From an uncultured Flavobacteriales bacterium (GTDB taxonomy: Bacteria; Bacteroidota; Bacteroidia; Flavobacteriales; Crocinitomicaceae), in assembly GCA_946480815.1 (NCBI GenBank), contig CAMLLB010000060.1, positions 1 to 26,669 of the forward strand: a DNA stretch of 26,669 nt. Direction: 5' to 3'. The position numbers were made by a program, and so were the translations under genes. Below are positions 13,728 to 22,233 of this stretch, in pieces (within the stretch, counting starts at the first letter, position 1; each line of letters opens with the position of its first letter). The notes beneath the pieces are model-generated. The model did not search any database, was not told where the DNA came from, and saw nothing but the letters and a program-made list of their open reading frames with translations.

Positions 13728-16123
13728 AACAACTTCAGGCTCACACTGAATTTAGCTGTAATGTTATCTTCAACTTTCGGTGAAATCACACCGCCGGCAT
13801 AGTGGTAGAAAGCTCCGATACCAAATCCGACTCTGCTAAGAATAAGCAAGTTATTTGCCAGTAACCCAGTTTCTGCATACCCTTTATCCAATGAATTAAA
13901 TGCAATGGAATGACGGCTCTGATCTTCTTTGCTTCCATACGCTATTGCATGGTGAATGGCAAATTGAGGCGCGGTCCATTTTTTATTCGTCTTAATGGAT
14001 TTGAAATCAAATCGTGTAAACAAAGCCGACATCCGAGAGGAATAATAAGTAGAGGCCATCATCGTTTCAAAAGTGTTTGCCGCCGACAATTTCCACATTC
14101 CGCCTGTACCCTGCCCAACTTGCTGTAACAATAAAGGTGCATCTCCTTCAACCACCGTTCCCATCAACACGTAGGTTAATTTACCTACTGCGCGAACAGG
14201 TACAATTTGCTGAATACCTGCCGTTACACGCGTATAATCAATTTTAGCTGCCGTGACTCCCGGAAGGCTTTTCGTAACTTTCATGGTCAGGATCGGCCAT
14301 TTTGAGCCTAAAGAAACCCGTTTTGTTCCCAGAGACACCACTTTATCACGAATTGCCCAGGTTAATTCCAAAGAGCTTTCGGCAACATCATAATGGTCGA
14401 TCGATCCCATTTCAGGTTTTGTCCATTGGTATCGGTAACCCTGTGTAAACTCAATGCGTTGATAAGAACCTGAAAGGCGGAACTTCATTCGCGGGAAAAC
14501 ATAACCTGTGAAAGCAATTTCCCCGATTCGCTGTTTATCCATCTGACGGATGTAAATATCGCGGTAAAAAGAATTCAATCGGGTAACAACCGGTTCCGTA
14601 TTCAAGCCAACTCCACCGCGCTCAACGATATCCTGCTGATACCTTGCTTCAAAATCAAGGAAGTATTTTGGAACAAGTGTTACTTTTCCATAACCTCCGT
14701 ACTTCCACATTTTATCTTTAAAACCGTAAGCGAAGTAACCTCCAACCCGGAAACGGGTAGACAACTTATCACTTGTTTCCAATCCGATCCCCAGGCGGAA
14801 ACCTTCATAATCCCGATAGTTTACCAATCTCAAAATATCTGCCTGGAAATAACCCAACGGAATTTTACCCTGCAAAAGTGATTGAAGTGTTTTCAATCTC
14901 CCTTCCAGGTTTTCTTTTTCAGAAAGACTGTCAACAAATTGATACGTTCTTAAGTCCTTATTGTCCAGGTCATACTTTCGCTTCTCTTCCCAATGTGTGC
15001 TGTCTTTTTTATTTGCATCAATAGCTGTTTCCACAAAGACGGCATTGAATCGTTGATCTTTCAGGTCCGCATCCAAAACCACTTTATCAATATATGTGTT
15101 TCCCTTTCCGACCAAATAAGCATCTTTTAACTTCGAACTCATCTTTAAGCCTGGAATTTTCACCTCCGTAGATAATTTATACGGGAACCATTTCTTTCCT
15201 TCCAGCAAGGTATACTCCTGGATAATTCGCGGATTAATACCTCCTTTATCCTCTGCAGGTTCGGCATCTACTTTTTCAACGGCATATCCTCTCGTATTAA
15301 TGTACAGAACTCCTTTCATCCCTTCAAAGTTCTTATCTCTTCTTGGCCGGAAACGGATCGTATACGTAGTATCTCCCGGGGCTGTAATCGTGGTATCTTC
15401 CAGGATAAATAAATACCTGCGAATAGATCCCAGAGCCAATGGATTCAAATAAGAACGACCCAGGATATCGAACTGGTTATCGTAAAAATTGAAGGATTGC
15501 AATTCATTTGCAAACGTGGAGAACATCGGATCGGAGAAACCGGAAACACGGTACGCGCTAATTACCTCTTTCTCTTTGAACGGTGGTTTAAAATACTTGG
15601 TTGAAGTACTTTCCAATAAGAAGATGTGTTGCTGATCGAAGAATTTCCTCAACTCAATCAAATTCGTATCTGCCGTGGTATCCGAAATTTGGGCCAATGC
15701 ATCCTGGTTGATTGTAAAAATGAATTTGCTGTAACTATCATATTTAAATGCTACGTCTGATTTGGGATGATTCTTCTTCCTGTTCTCAATTGCCAACTCC
15801 ATGATGCGTTCCGCCGGATTTACTCCTGGTAAAATCGTTACTTCCTCGATTTCACTTGCCTGCTCACGCATGAAAACGATCATATCGCCGGTAATTGTAA
15901 TCGTAGTATCGCGGAAACTGGTCATTTTCAAAGTGACTTGTGTATTTCCCGGAGGATTGGTAAATCGGCCGTCCAAATCTGCCAAAAAGGGTTTTCCAAC
16001 TTGCGGATAAACCTTCACAAACGGGATCGGAGCATGAGAAACATCTTCCTGAATTTGAATTTGCTGTGCAAAAAAGTTTTGTGATAAAAGAATAGTAAAT
16101 AAGCTTAGTAAAATATACTTCAT
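13724..16123 (-). CDS. DUF5686 outer-membrane protein with carboxypeptidase-regulatory-like domain
   Basis: A 799-residue protein with signal peptide MKYILLSLFTILLSQNFFAQ. Residues about 21-95 look like the carboxypeptidase-D-regulatory-like beta-sandwich found at the N-terminus of many Bacteroidota surface proteins (IPFVKVYP..GKPFLADLDGRF). The rest matches the DUF5686 type: an AxxxIMELAIENRKKNHPK motif near residue 105, then a long region of beta strands rich in aromatic residues, ending in the membrane-barrel-like tail KFSVSLKLF. The terminal Phe and the alternating pattern support an outer-membrane beta-barrel. It resembles TonB-dependent receptors in its first domain, but I see no plug domain. 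The exact function is unknown. It is divergent from the radical SAM gene and convergent with the TauE/SafE gene. Confidence 0.85.
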   Translation of the reverse strand: MKYILLSLFTILLSQNFFAQQIQIQEDVSHAPIPFVKVYPQVGKPFLADLDGRFTNPPGNTQVTLKMTSFRDTTITITGDMIVFMREQASEIEEVTILPGVNPAERIMELAIENRKKNHPKSDVAFKYDSYSKFIFTINQDALAQISDTTADTNLIELRKFFDQQHIFLLESTSTKYFKPPFKEKEVISAYRVSGFSDPMFSTFANELQSFNFYDNQFDILGRSYLNPLALGSIRRYLFILEDTTITAPGDTTYTIRFRPRRDKNFEGMKGVLYINTRGYAVEKVDAEPAEDKGGINPRIIQEYTLLEGKKWFPYKLSTEVKIPGLKMSSKLKDAYLVGKGNTYIDKVVLDADLKDQRFNAVFVETAIDANKKDSTHWEEKRKYDLDNKDLRTYQFVDSLSEKENLEGRLKTLQSLLQGKIPLGYFQADILRLVNYRDYEGFRLGIGLETSDKLSTRFRVGGYFAYGFKDKMWKYGGYGKVTLVPKYFLDFEARYQQDIVERGGVGLNTEPVVTRLNSFYRDIYIRQMDKQRIGEIAFTGYVFPRMKFRLSGSYQRIEFTQGYRYQWTKPEMGSIDHYDVAESSLELTWAIRDKVVSLGTKRVSLGSKWPILTMKVTKSLPGVTAAKIDYTRVTAGIQQIVPVRAVGKLTYVLMGTVVEGDAPLLLQQVGQGTGGMWKLSAANTFETMMASTYYSSRMSALFTRFDFKSIKTNKKWTAPQFAIHHAIAYGSKEDQSRHSIAFNSLDKGYAETGLLANNLLILSRVGFGIGAFYHYAGGVISPKVEDNITAKFSVSLKLF

Positions 16124-16154
16124 AATAGTCTTTGTCTTATCCGTAAGACAAACT

Positions 16155-16187
16155 AAGTCAAAAAAAGTTACAGCAAGTCAAAAAAAA
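16155..16187. promoter_or_regulatory. 20-nt-spaced direct repeats in a divergent promoter region
   Basis: AAGTCAAAAAAA occurs at 16155 and again at 16175 (with one more A), exactly 20 nt apart, that is two helical turns. The site lies between the starts of the DUF5686 gene (-) and the radical SAM gene (+). It could be an operator or simply A-tract DNA in a promoter. Confidence 0.4.
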
Positions 16188-16227
16188 CGTAAAGTTTCGT
16201 TGCAGTTCCGTAAATTCGTAAAGCAGG

Positions 16228-17250
16228 ATGAACACTTTTAAGGATCAGCGAAATATTATCAAACATCTTAACATTCAACGTGTTTGGAATATTGCCGTGC
16301 TTCGTTTTTCGTATGGCCTGGCCCGGCTTTTCAAAATCCGGAAAAATTGGGGAAAGCCTTTTGCTTTAAGTATCGAACCTACCACAGCATGCAATTTAGG
16401 TTGTCCGGCTTGTCCCAGCGGTTTAAAAGCATTTAGTCGTCCAACAGGAAAAATTGACCTGGATAATCACCGGAACTGGCTTTCACAAGTTGCAAACTCT
16501 GTTTTTTACATCAATTATTATTTCCAGGGTGAACCTTTTCTGCATCCACAGTTCCTGGAACTGATCAAAGAAGCCAAACGCAAAAGGATCTATACGGCAA
16601 CTTCCACCAATGCACACTTTATTGACGAGAAAAAGGCAAGTGAAATTGTAGCATCCGGCCTTGACCGTTTAATTATTTCCATTGACGGACTGACGCAGGA
16701 AACCTATGAATCTTACCGTGTTCACGGAAAACTGGATAAGGTAATTGCCGGTTCCAAAGCATTGGTACAAGCAAAAAAAGAAGCACAAAGTACAACACCC
16801 CATTTGATCTTTCAGTTTTTGGTCGTAAAGGCAAATGAACACCAGATCATGGAAGTGCAGGAACTTGCAACAGAAATCGGTATTGATGAAGTGCGGTTCA
16901 AAACGGCCCAGGTTTACGATTACGAACATGGAAATGAGCTGATCCCGGATAATGAAGCTTATTCCCGATATGTCAAACAAAAAGACGGAACCTATCGCTT
17001 CAAATACAAAGGCGGAAACAGTTGCTGGAGAATGTGGTCTTCGAGTGTCCTTACCTGGGACGGACAGGTTGTTCCCTGCTGTTTTGATAAAGATGCACAT
17101 CATACCTTGGGAAGTTTGCAAGATCAGTCGTTCGAAAGCATTTGGAAAAGTCCGGCATACCGTTCATTCAGAAATACGGTCCTAAGTGATCGCAATTCGA
17201 TCGAAATCTGCACGAATTGTTCCGAAGGAGCGAAAGTGTGGGTGGATTGA
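16228..17250 (+). CDS. radical SAM / SPASM-domain protein
   Basis: A 340-residue iron-sulfur enzyme. The radical SAM cluster motif is C-x3-C-x2-C at Cys55, Cys59 and Cys62 (TTACNLGCPACPSG). It is followed by the usual barrel features YFQGEPFLHP (GEP-type motif) and ISIDGLTQETYESYR. The C-terminal SPASM-like region has cysteines at 266 (GNSCWRMW), 284-285 (VVPCCFD), 328 and 331 (ICTNCSEG). Such cysteines ligate a second cluster in enzymes that modify peptides or small molecules. The first 45 residues are basic and partly hydrophobic. No precursor peptide or partner enzyme is visible nearby, so the substrate is unknown. The GDG-type segment TWDGQVVPCCFD is typical of the MoaA/PqqE-like SPASM group. 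Confidence 0.9.
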   Translation: MNTFKDQRNIIKHLNIQRVWNIAVLRFSYGLARLFKIRKNWGKPFALSIEPTTACNLGCPACPSGLKAFSRPTGKIDLDNHRNWLSQVANSVFYINYYFQGEPFLHPQFLELIKEAKRKRIYTATSTNAHFIDEKKASEIVASGLDRLIISIDGLTQETYESYRVHGKLDKVIAGSKALVQAKKEAQSTTPHLIFQFLVVKANEHQIMEVQELATEIGIDEVRFKTAQVYDYEHGNELIPDNEAYSRYVKQKDGTYRFKYKGGNSCWRMWSSSVLTWDGQVVPCCFDKDAHHTLGSLQDQSFESIWKSPAYRSFRNTVLSDRNSIEICTNCSEGAKVWVD

Positions 17251-17251
17251 C

Positions 17252-17335
17252 CAATTATGAATTATCAATGGAGTAATTATCAAGAATGAATTCCGCTTTC
17301 CTGATAATTGATAATTTAGTCATTGATAATTTCTA
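17252..17335. repeat. AATTATC / GATAATT heptad inverted repeat
   Basis: The left side has AATTATG, AATTATC, a degenerate unit and AATTATC (17253-17281). The right side has GATAATT three times (17303-17332), the reverse complement, with the first two directly adjacent. The units are 7 nt long, with a one-base shift in two places, and the two halves can fold on each other. The structure lies between the radical SAM and kbl genes and may slow or end transcription, but has no clear T-tract. Confidence 0.6.
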
Positions 17336-17446
17336 TCAGATTACCAGAGGTCGTCCAATATGTTAAGCCACTTATTCCCTCCTTGCTGCCGCACTAACGT
17401 TTGTAGCAAGTCAGTCTTTCTGCTGCGGCAGACTAACGCTTTTTCT

Positions 17447-17454
17447 TATATTTG
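17447..17454 (+). promoter_or_regulatory. kbl -7 promoter box
   Basis: TATATTTG matches TAnnTTTG exactly and lies 20 nt before ATG 17475. There is no TTG at the expected -33 position, only CTGCTGCGG. Just upstream are two small hairpins (CTTGCT/AGCAAG at 17382-17410 and TCTGC/GCAGA around 17419-17432) that could have a regulatory role. Confidence 0.55.
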
Positions 17455-17474
17455 CGAAAACATAAATAAAAGCC

Positions 17475-18665
17475 ATGTACGGAAAAATGAAAGATTACTT
17501 ATCCAAAGAATTGAATGCAATCAAGGAAGGTGGAATATTTAAGAAAGAACGCATTATTACATCTCCGCAGGGAGCAAAAGTAAACGTCAGCTCGGGTGAT
17601 GAGGTGGTGATCATGTGTGCGAATAATTATCTTGGACTTTCATCTCACCCTTCCGTAATCCAAGCAGCGAAAGATGCATTGGACACGCATGGATTCGGTA
17701 TGTCATCTGTTCGTTTTATCTGTGGAACCCAGGATATTCACAAAGAACTGGAAGCAAAAATTGCGAAATTCTATGGTACGGAAGACACCATTTTATATGC
17801 TGCTGCTTTTGATGCGAACGGAGGAGTTTTCGAGCCTTTGTTCGGTGAAGAAGATGCCATCATTTCGGATGAATTAAATCACGCTTCCATCATCGACGGG
17901 ATTCGTTTGTGTAAAGCACAGCGTTACCGTTACAAGCATTCCGACATGGCTGATTTGGAAGAGCAATTGAAAAAAGCACAGGCACAGCGCCACCGCATCA
18001 TTGTTACGGACGGGGTATTCTCTATGGACGGTGACATTGCGAAAATGAACGAGATTTGCGACTTAGCTGATAAATACGATGCATTGGTGATGACAGACGA
18101 ATGCCACAGTGCGGGATTCATCGGAAAAACAGGTCGCGGAGTTCCGGAATACCACAATTGCCAGGACCGTGTGGATATCATCACGGGAACTTTAGGTAAA
18201 GCTTTAGGTGGTGCAATGGGTGGTTACACAACCGGGAAAAAAGAAATCATTGAAATGCTTCGTCAGCGTTCACGACCATATTTATTCTCCAATTCATTAG
18301 CTCCGGCTATCGTTGGTGCTTCCAATAAAGTATTCGACATTCTAAGTTCGACAACAGAATTGCGTGATAAACTGGAATCCAACACCAAATATTTCAAGGA
18401 AAAGATCATTGCTGCAGGCTTTGATATTAAGCCGGGAGATTCACCGATCGTTCCGATCATGTTGTATGATGCAGCTTTATCCCAACAATTTGCAGATAAA
18501 TTATTGGAGGAAGGTGTTTATGCAATCGGATTCTTCTACCCGGTAGTTGCAAAAGGCGCGGCGCGAATCCGTACACAGATCTCGGCAGCTCACAGCATTG
18601 CGGATCTGGATAAGGCGATTGCAGCATTTATCAAAGTTGGAAAAGAATTGAAGGTGATTCAATAA
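17475..18665 (+). CDS. kbl: glycine C-acetyltransferase (2-amino-3-ketobutyrate CoA ligase) family
   Basis: A 396-residue PLP enzyme of the alpha-oxoamine synthase family. The PLP lysine is Lys242 in [15 protein letters not shown]. Asp208 and His211 (TDECHSAG) and His136 ([11 protein letters not shown]) are the expected cofactor contacts. The N-terminus [20 protein letters not shown], the [12 protein letters not shown] segment and the overall length fit Kbl, which cleaves 2-amino-3-oxobutyrate with CoA to glycine and acetyl-CoA. The same fold includes BioF, HemA and serine palmitoyltransferase. Threonine dehydrogenase, the usual partner, is not in this window, so a synthase role (for example in sphingolipids, which many Bacteroidota make) is a second possibility. 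A 60-residue ORF overlapping the start (17360-17542) is not a gene. Confidence 0.9.
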   Translation: MYGKMKDYLSKELNAIKEGGIFKKERIITSPQGAKVNVSSGDEVVIMCANNYLGLSSHPSVIQAAKDALDTHGFGMSSVRFICGTQDIHKELEAKIAKFYGTEDTILYAAAFDANGGVFEPLFGEEDAIISDELNHASIIDGIRLCKAQRYRYKHSDMADLEEQLKKAQAQRHRIIVTDGVFSMDGDIAKMNEICDLADKYDALVMTDECHSAGFIGKTGRGVPEYHNCQDRVDIITGTLGKALGGAMGGYTTGKKEIIEMLRQRSRPYLFSNSLAPAIVGASNKVFDILSSTTELRDKLESNTKYFKEKIIAAGFDIKPGDSPIVPIMLYDAALSQQFADKLLEEGVYAIGFFYPVVAKGAARIRTQISAAHSIADLDKAIAAFIKVGKELKVIQ

Positions 18666-18680
18666 TATTACCATAAAAAC

Positions 18681-18719
18681 ATACAGCAGGGGCGCGATTA
18701 ATTGCGCCCCTGCGTGTAT
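18681..18719. repeat. GC-rich hairpin after kbl, shared with the GT2 gene
   Basis: GCAGGGGCGC (18686-18695) pairs perfectly with GCGCCCCTGC (18704-18713), and ATACA/TGTAT extends the stem past a bulged G. On the plus strand it is followed by A's, not T's, so it is not a canonical terminator, though it may stop or protect transcripts. Its left half (18684-18702) matches the hairpin after the GT2 gene (20735-20753) at 18 of 19 positions. Confidence 0.7.
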
Positions 18720-18731
18720 AAAAAAAAACCA

Positions 18732-18760
18732 TTGGTTCAATGGAATAAAAACTATCTTTG
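18732..18760 (+). promoter_or_regulatory. promoter of the GT2 gene
   Basis: The -33 TTG (18732-18734), an 18-nt spacer and the -7 TATCTTTG (18753-18760) match the Bacteroidota consensus. The start codon is at 18819, leaving a leader of about 50 nt. Confidence 0.75.
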
Positions 18761-18818
18761 TGCGCTAAAAATCTGGTGCGTTTTGCACTAGTCGTTGAAC
18801 AATTAACAAAGAAAATCT

Positions 18819-20711
18819 ATGACAAGGTCTTTACTTGTTTTATTTTGCGCGGTATTTACGCTTTCAGCCTTCGGGCAAATCAAACGTGATGTGTCCGGAT
18901 ATTACCAGGATTACAGAACGAAAGGACCTTCTGAAGAAGTTCCGGTTCAATTGGTCAACAAGGAAACAGGCAAGACCTACAGCGCCATTACAGATGAGAA
19001 CGGTAAATTCCTGTTCAAGGACGTTGCTTTGTTGAAGGATGCAGATACTACTCTTTTTGAATTGTCGGTTTCCAACAAAAAATACAAACAGGAAACATTT
19101 ATCGTTAAGATCGATTCCGATCATACGGATGAGTATAAAATGAGCCAGAAAAACCCGTTCAAGACTTCCACGAAAGTTACCTGGATGTTTGACTGGGGAA
19201 CCTGGAACGGAAAAGAGAATTACTGGTCACATTTCACTGCAAAAGCAGTTTTGGTAGTTTATGGTGCTTGTTTGGTATTGGTATTCATCTACTCTTTGTT
19301 ACAACTTTCCCTATCCATTGCATACGCCAAAAGCAAAAAACGCAAATCACAGGAAGTGAAGCCGGTTTACAATCCGGAAACAGCGCTTACGGTTACAGTT
19401 CAGTTACCGATGTACAACGAAATGTATGTTGCAGACAGAATTATCGAAGCGGCAGCGGCATTTGATTATCCGAGAGACAAATTCGATATCCAGGTATTGG
19501 ATGATTCCACGGATGAAACGAAAGACCTGATCGAGAAAAAAGTGGCTGAAGTGGCTGCACGTGGAATTCGCATCGAGCACATTCACCGTACAGACAGAAC
19601 AGGATATAAAGCAGGAGCATTGGATTCTGCCATGAACAAAGTACAGGGTGAATTCATCGCGATCTTTGATGCAGATTTCGTTCCTGAAAGCGATTGGTTA
19701 CAACGCACCATGCCTTATTTCGAAACGGATGACAACATCGGTGTGGTTCAAACGCGCTGGGGACATTTGAATAAAAATTATTCTTTACTAACAGAATTAC
19801 AGGCATTCGGTTTGAATGGTCACTTTGCAGCAGAGCAAGGAGGCCGTAACGCCGCAGGACATTTCATTAACTTCAACGGTACGGGCGGTATTTGGCGCAA
19901 AAAATGTATTGAAAGTGCCGGTGGATGGGAACATGATACCCTGACAGAAGATTTGGATCTAAGCTACCGTGCCCAATTAAGAGGATGGAAATTCAAGTAC
20001 CTGGAAGATGTGGTTGCCCCGGCTGAATTACCGATTACCATGTCGGCATTGAAAGCCCAACAACACCGCTGGATGAAAGGTGGAGCTGAGTGTTTCGTGA
20101 AAATGTGGAAAACGATTCTGACTTTCAAGAATGTAAGACTTTCCAATCGTGTACACGGAATGGCACACTTATTCAACTCATCGGTATTCATGTTCATCCT
20201 GATCATGTCATTATTGAGTCTGGTTGTATTACAGATCAAAGACAGTTTCTCCGATTTGAACTTCGTGATCCAATACGGTTCGGTATTTATCTTAAGTACG
20301 GTATTCCTGATGTATTATTACTGGCTGGCTTACCGCGACAAAACGGATAACAAGTTTACTTCATTCATTCGTTTCATCGGGCGATTCTTTTTATTCCTGA
20401 CAGTGTCTCTGGGGCTTTCTTTGGCGAACACCATTGCAGTATTGGAAGGATTTATGGGAATCAAGAGTTCATTCGTAAGAACACCGAAGTTCAACGTAAG
20501 TAAGAAAAACGAATTCAAAGGAAACAAATACGACAAGAAAAGCATCTCTTTGATCACGATCGGGGAAGGAATCCTGATGTGTGTATTCGGGTTTACAGTT
20601 GTGAATCGCGCAATCTACGGAGACTTAGGAATGGTACCTTTTCACTTGATGCTGACAATCGGATACGGAATTGTGTTCTTCAACTCGCTGAAAGAATTGA
20701 GACAAGGGTAA
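18819..20711 (+). CDS. family 2 glycosyltransferase with N-terminal periplasmic domain
   Basis: A 630-residue membrane glycosyltransferase of the processive, cellulose/hyaluronan/mannan-synthase type. Residues 1-20 are a signal peptide or signal anchor (MTRSLLVLFCAVFTLSAFGQ). Residues about 25-105 resemble a carboxypeptidase-regulatory-like beta-sandwich (ETGKTYSAITDENGKFLFKDV). A membrane span follows at about 142-168. The cytoplasmic GT2 domain (about 190-430) shows PMYNE, VLDDSTDET (Asp228/229), the DAD metal motif (284-286), the acceptor-base TED (376-378) and QQHRW (414-418). Four or five further spans end the protein. Similar Bacteroidota enzymes usually begin at the membrane span, so the first 140 residues are an addition. 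It probably makes and extrudes a beta-linked surface polysaccharide; the sugar is unknown. Confidence 0.9.
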   Translation: MTRSLLVLFCAVFTLSAFGQIKRDVSGYYQDYRTKGPSEEVPVQLVNKETGKTYSAITDENGKFLFKDVALLKDADTTLFELSVSNKKYKQETFIVKIDSDHTDEYKMSQKNPFKTSTKVTWMFDWGTWNGKENYWSHFTAKAVLVVYGACLVLVFIYSLLQLSLSIAYAKSKKRKSQEVKPVYNPETALTVTVQLPMYNEMYVADRIIEAAAAFDYPRDKFDIQVLDDSTDETKDLIEKKVAEVAARGIRIEHIHRTDRTGYKAGALDSAMNKVQGEFIAIFDADFVPESDWLQRTMPYFETDDNIGVVQTRWGHLNKNYSLLTELQAFGLNGHFAAEQGGRNAAGHFINFNGTGGIWRKKCIESAGGWEHDTLTEDLDLSYRAQLRGWKFKYLEDVVAPAELPITMSALKAQQHRWMKGGAECFVKMWKTILTFKNVRLSNRVHGMAHLFNSSVFMFILIMSLLSLVVLQIKDSFSDLNFVIQYGSVFILSTVFLMYYYWLAYRDKTDNKFTSFIRFIGRFFLFLTVSLGLSLANTIAVLEGFMGIKSSFVRTPKFNVSKKNEFKGNKYDKKSISLITIGEGILMCVFGFTVVNRAIYGDLGMVPFHLMLTIGYGIVFFNSLKELRQG

Positions 20712-20731
20712 TCCTTCGAAAACAATATTAT

Positions 20732-20771
20732 AAACAGTAGGGGCGCGATTAATCGGGCCCCTACTGTTTTA
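20732..20771 (+). terminator. GT2 terminator hairpin
   Basis: AAACAGTAGGGGC (20732-20744) pairs perfectly with GCCCCTACTGTTT (20757-20769), a 13-bp stem with an inner CGATT/AATCG extension, followed by TTTTATT. It overlaps the stop codon of the convergent minus-strand gene (20769-20771), so it may serve both directions. The left arm is nearly the same as the hairpin at 18681. Confidence 0.7.
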
Positions 20772-21329
20772 TTGAATGGACTTATAGTTCGCGATCCATG
20801 TGGAATCAGTTACATCGTACAGCAATTTCCAAAAACAGGTATCTGCGATATAATCGAAATCCAGTTGTTTGATATTGTAGCGTTTTGCGAGGTATTCTTC
20901 CTGTTTTAAACTCGGCCTTGTCTTGTTCAAACTCCACCCTGCTTCATTTTTTCCATGATACGGCCAATCGGAGAACCGGATCTTCCACAAGCTGTCCAAG
21001 GCAGGGCAATAACCAATTTCCACCCGAAACGTGTCATTCACAAAAACACCACCAATGATCTTGTTTTGTTTGAAATAATCAATTTTACCCGGATTGAACG
21101 GGCTGGGCCAGTAACCGGCCAGCACTTTGATGAATTCGTCCTTACTGGTATACACCCTTTTTGCTCTCAGGACCCCATCATCGGAGTATTTCATGGCTAC
21201 AAAACTCACCACACTCGAATTGGCACCCGTAGAAATCCGTGCACCAAAAACTACCTTATAGGAAGGCGGTTCCACTTTCGAAAATGAAAACGAAAAAAGA
21301 AGCAGTAAGATGAGTATACTGTATTTCAC
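20769..21329 (-). CDS. hypothetical secreted protein
   Basis: A 186-residue protein that I do not recognise. It has a short signal peptide (MKYSILILLLLFSFSFSKVEP, cleavage uncertain near residue 18). The mature part has many aromatics (Trp, Tyr, Phe) and a conserved-looking core FSDWPYHGKNEAGWSLNKTRPS, then YLAKRYNIKQLDFDYIADTCFWKLLYD. There are only two cysteines (about 108 and 165), which could form a disulfide. No catalytic motif is evident. It is read in the same direction as 5-formyltetrahydrofolate cyclo-ligase, 91 nt downstream of it, but a shared function is not implied. Its end overlaps the GT2 terminator. Confidence 0.7.
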   Translation of the reverse strand: MKYSILILLLLFSFSFSKVEPPSYKVVFGARISTGANSSVVSFVAMKYSDDGVLRAKRVYTSKDEFIKVLAGYWPSPFNPGKIDYFKQNKIIGGVFVNDTFRVEIGYCPALDSLWKIRFSDWPYHGKNEAGWSLNKTRPSLKQEEYLAKRYNIKQLDFDYIADTCFWKLLYDVTDSTWIANYKSIQ

Positions 21330-21420
21330 ATTGGATTAAACGCAAGCCATGGCAAAATTGTTTCCAAAACAAGAAAATAATTTACTCATTCTGAACTAAT
21401 TAATGGGAACAAAAATTAGT

Positions 21421-21987
21421 TTAATCAAACCGGATCACCTTCGTTGGTGTTACCAGGGCATTCAAACGAATATCGGATGGCAGCACATCTTCGATTTTTG
21501 GTTCGGGGTCAAAATAGTGTAGACCGATAAACACGCAATTGGGTGAGCATTTACGCAGAAAACGATCGTAAAAGCCTTTTCCGTAACCTACCCTGTTTCC
21601 TTTTGTATCTGCTGCCAAAAGCGGGACGAAAACGATATCAAAGCGATCCGCTGCGATCACTTTTCCTTTCTTCGGTTCCGGAATTCCTTTTACATTCACT
21701 TCCAGTTGATCGGTAGATTCAAACAAATAATGGCGCATTTCCATGTTCTCGAAATTGGACTTCGGAATAGCGACGGAAGCACCGATCCCAATTGCTCTTT
21801 CCAAAAGCAGGTACGTATTTACTTCACGCTGTCTTTCAATAGGAAGAAACAAAGAAATCGTTTTTTCAGAAAGTTGAAAATGGGTCAACGTTTGTTCAAC
21901 AATGGTTTCAGAAAGCCGTTCAATTTCTCCGGGAGAAAGTTGAAGCCTCATTTCCTTATACTTTTGACGCAAATCTGCTTTTGTCAT
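21421..21987 (-). CDS. ygfA: 5-formyltetrahydrofolate cyclo-ligase
   Basis: A 188-residue cytoplasmic enzyme that converts 5-formyl-tetrahydrofolate to 5,10-methenyl-tetrahydrofolate with ATP, returning stored folate to the one-carbon pool. The N-terminal MTKADLRQKYKEMR motif fits the family well, so I start at ATG 21987 rather than at 22017, which would add ten unconserved residues. The ATP/phosphate loop GYGKGFYDR is at residues 134-142, preceded by VFVPLLAAD, and the tail PSDIRLNALVTP is typical. The length is normal. The gene appears monocistronic. It is divergent from the acidic-protein/SulP operon, with a spacer of about 250 nt that carries a 13-nt palindrome (TTAGTTGAACTAA, 22078-22090). 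Confidence 0.93.
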   Translation of the reverse strand: MTKADLRQKYKEMRLQLSPGEIERLSETIVEQTLTHFQLSEKTISLFLPIERQREVNTYLLLERAIGIGASVAIPKSNFENMEMRHYLFESTDQLEVNVKGIPEPKKGKVIAADRFDIVFVPLLAADTKGNRVGYGKGFYDRFLRKCSPNCVFIGLHYFDPEPKIEDVLPSDIRLNALVTPTKVIRFD

Positions 21988-22197
21988 ACTTACTCTTTTG
22001 GACCGAGTGCCTAACACCCAAAAATCAATTCATTCTTTCGGGAGATTTTTATTTAAATCTGTAAATGCTTATTGTCATTAGTTGAACTAATAAACCCAGG
22101 CCCATTCATTCGGCTAAATTAGTTGAAAGACAGTAATTAAACAAAAGTGAGGGAATTTATCTTCATAGTGTTTTTTAACAAAAAAAGCCTGTAAGCC

Positions 22198-22229
22198 TTG
22201 GCAGAACCTTTTTTTAGTAATTATATTTA
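22198..22229 (+). promoter_or_regulatory. candidate promoter of the acidic-protein/SulP/CA operon
   Basis: The -33 TTG (22198-22200), a 21-nt spacer and the -7 TATATTTA (22222-22229) match the consensus except for the last base (A instead of G). The box ends 4 nt ahead of GTG 22234, the same geometry as at ygiD and murI. An in-frame TTG at 22198 therefore reads better as a -33 box than as a start codon. Confidence 0.5.
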
Positions 22230-22233
22230 CATC

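Noticed and set aside
16669..17121. 150-residue antisense ORF inside the radical SAM gene
   Set aside because: It is the complement of the conserved SPASM region, with no family resemblance.
17360..17542. 60-residue plus-strand ORF ahead of kbl
   Set aside because: It overlaps the kbl start in another frame, crosses hairpins and the promoter box, and has an amino-acid content without domain character (many Cys, Arg and Asn).
20955..21287. 110-residue plus-strand ORF opposite the secreted hypothetical
   Set aside because: The minus-strand frame has a signal peptide and a protein-like composition; this one does not.
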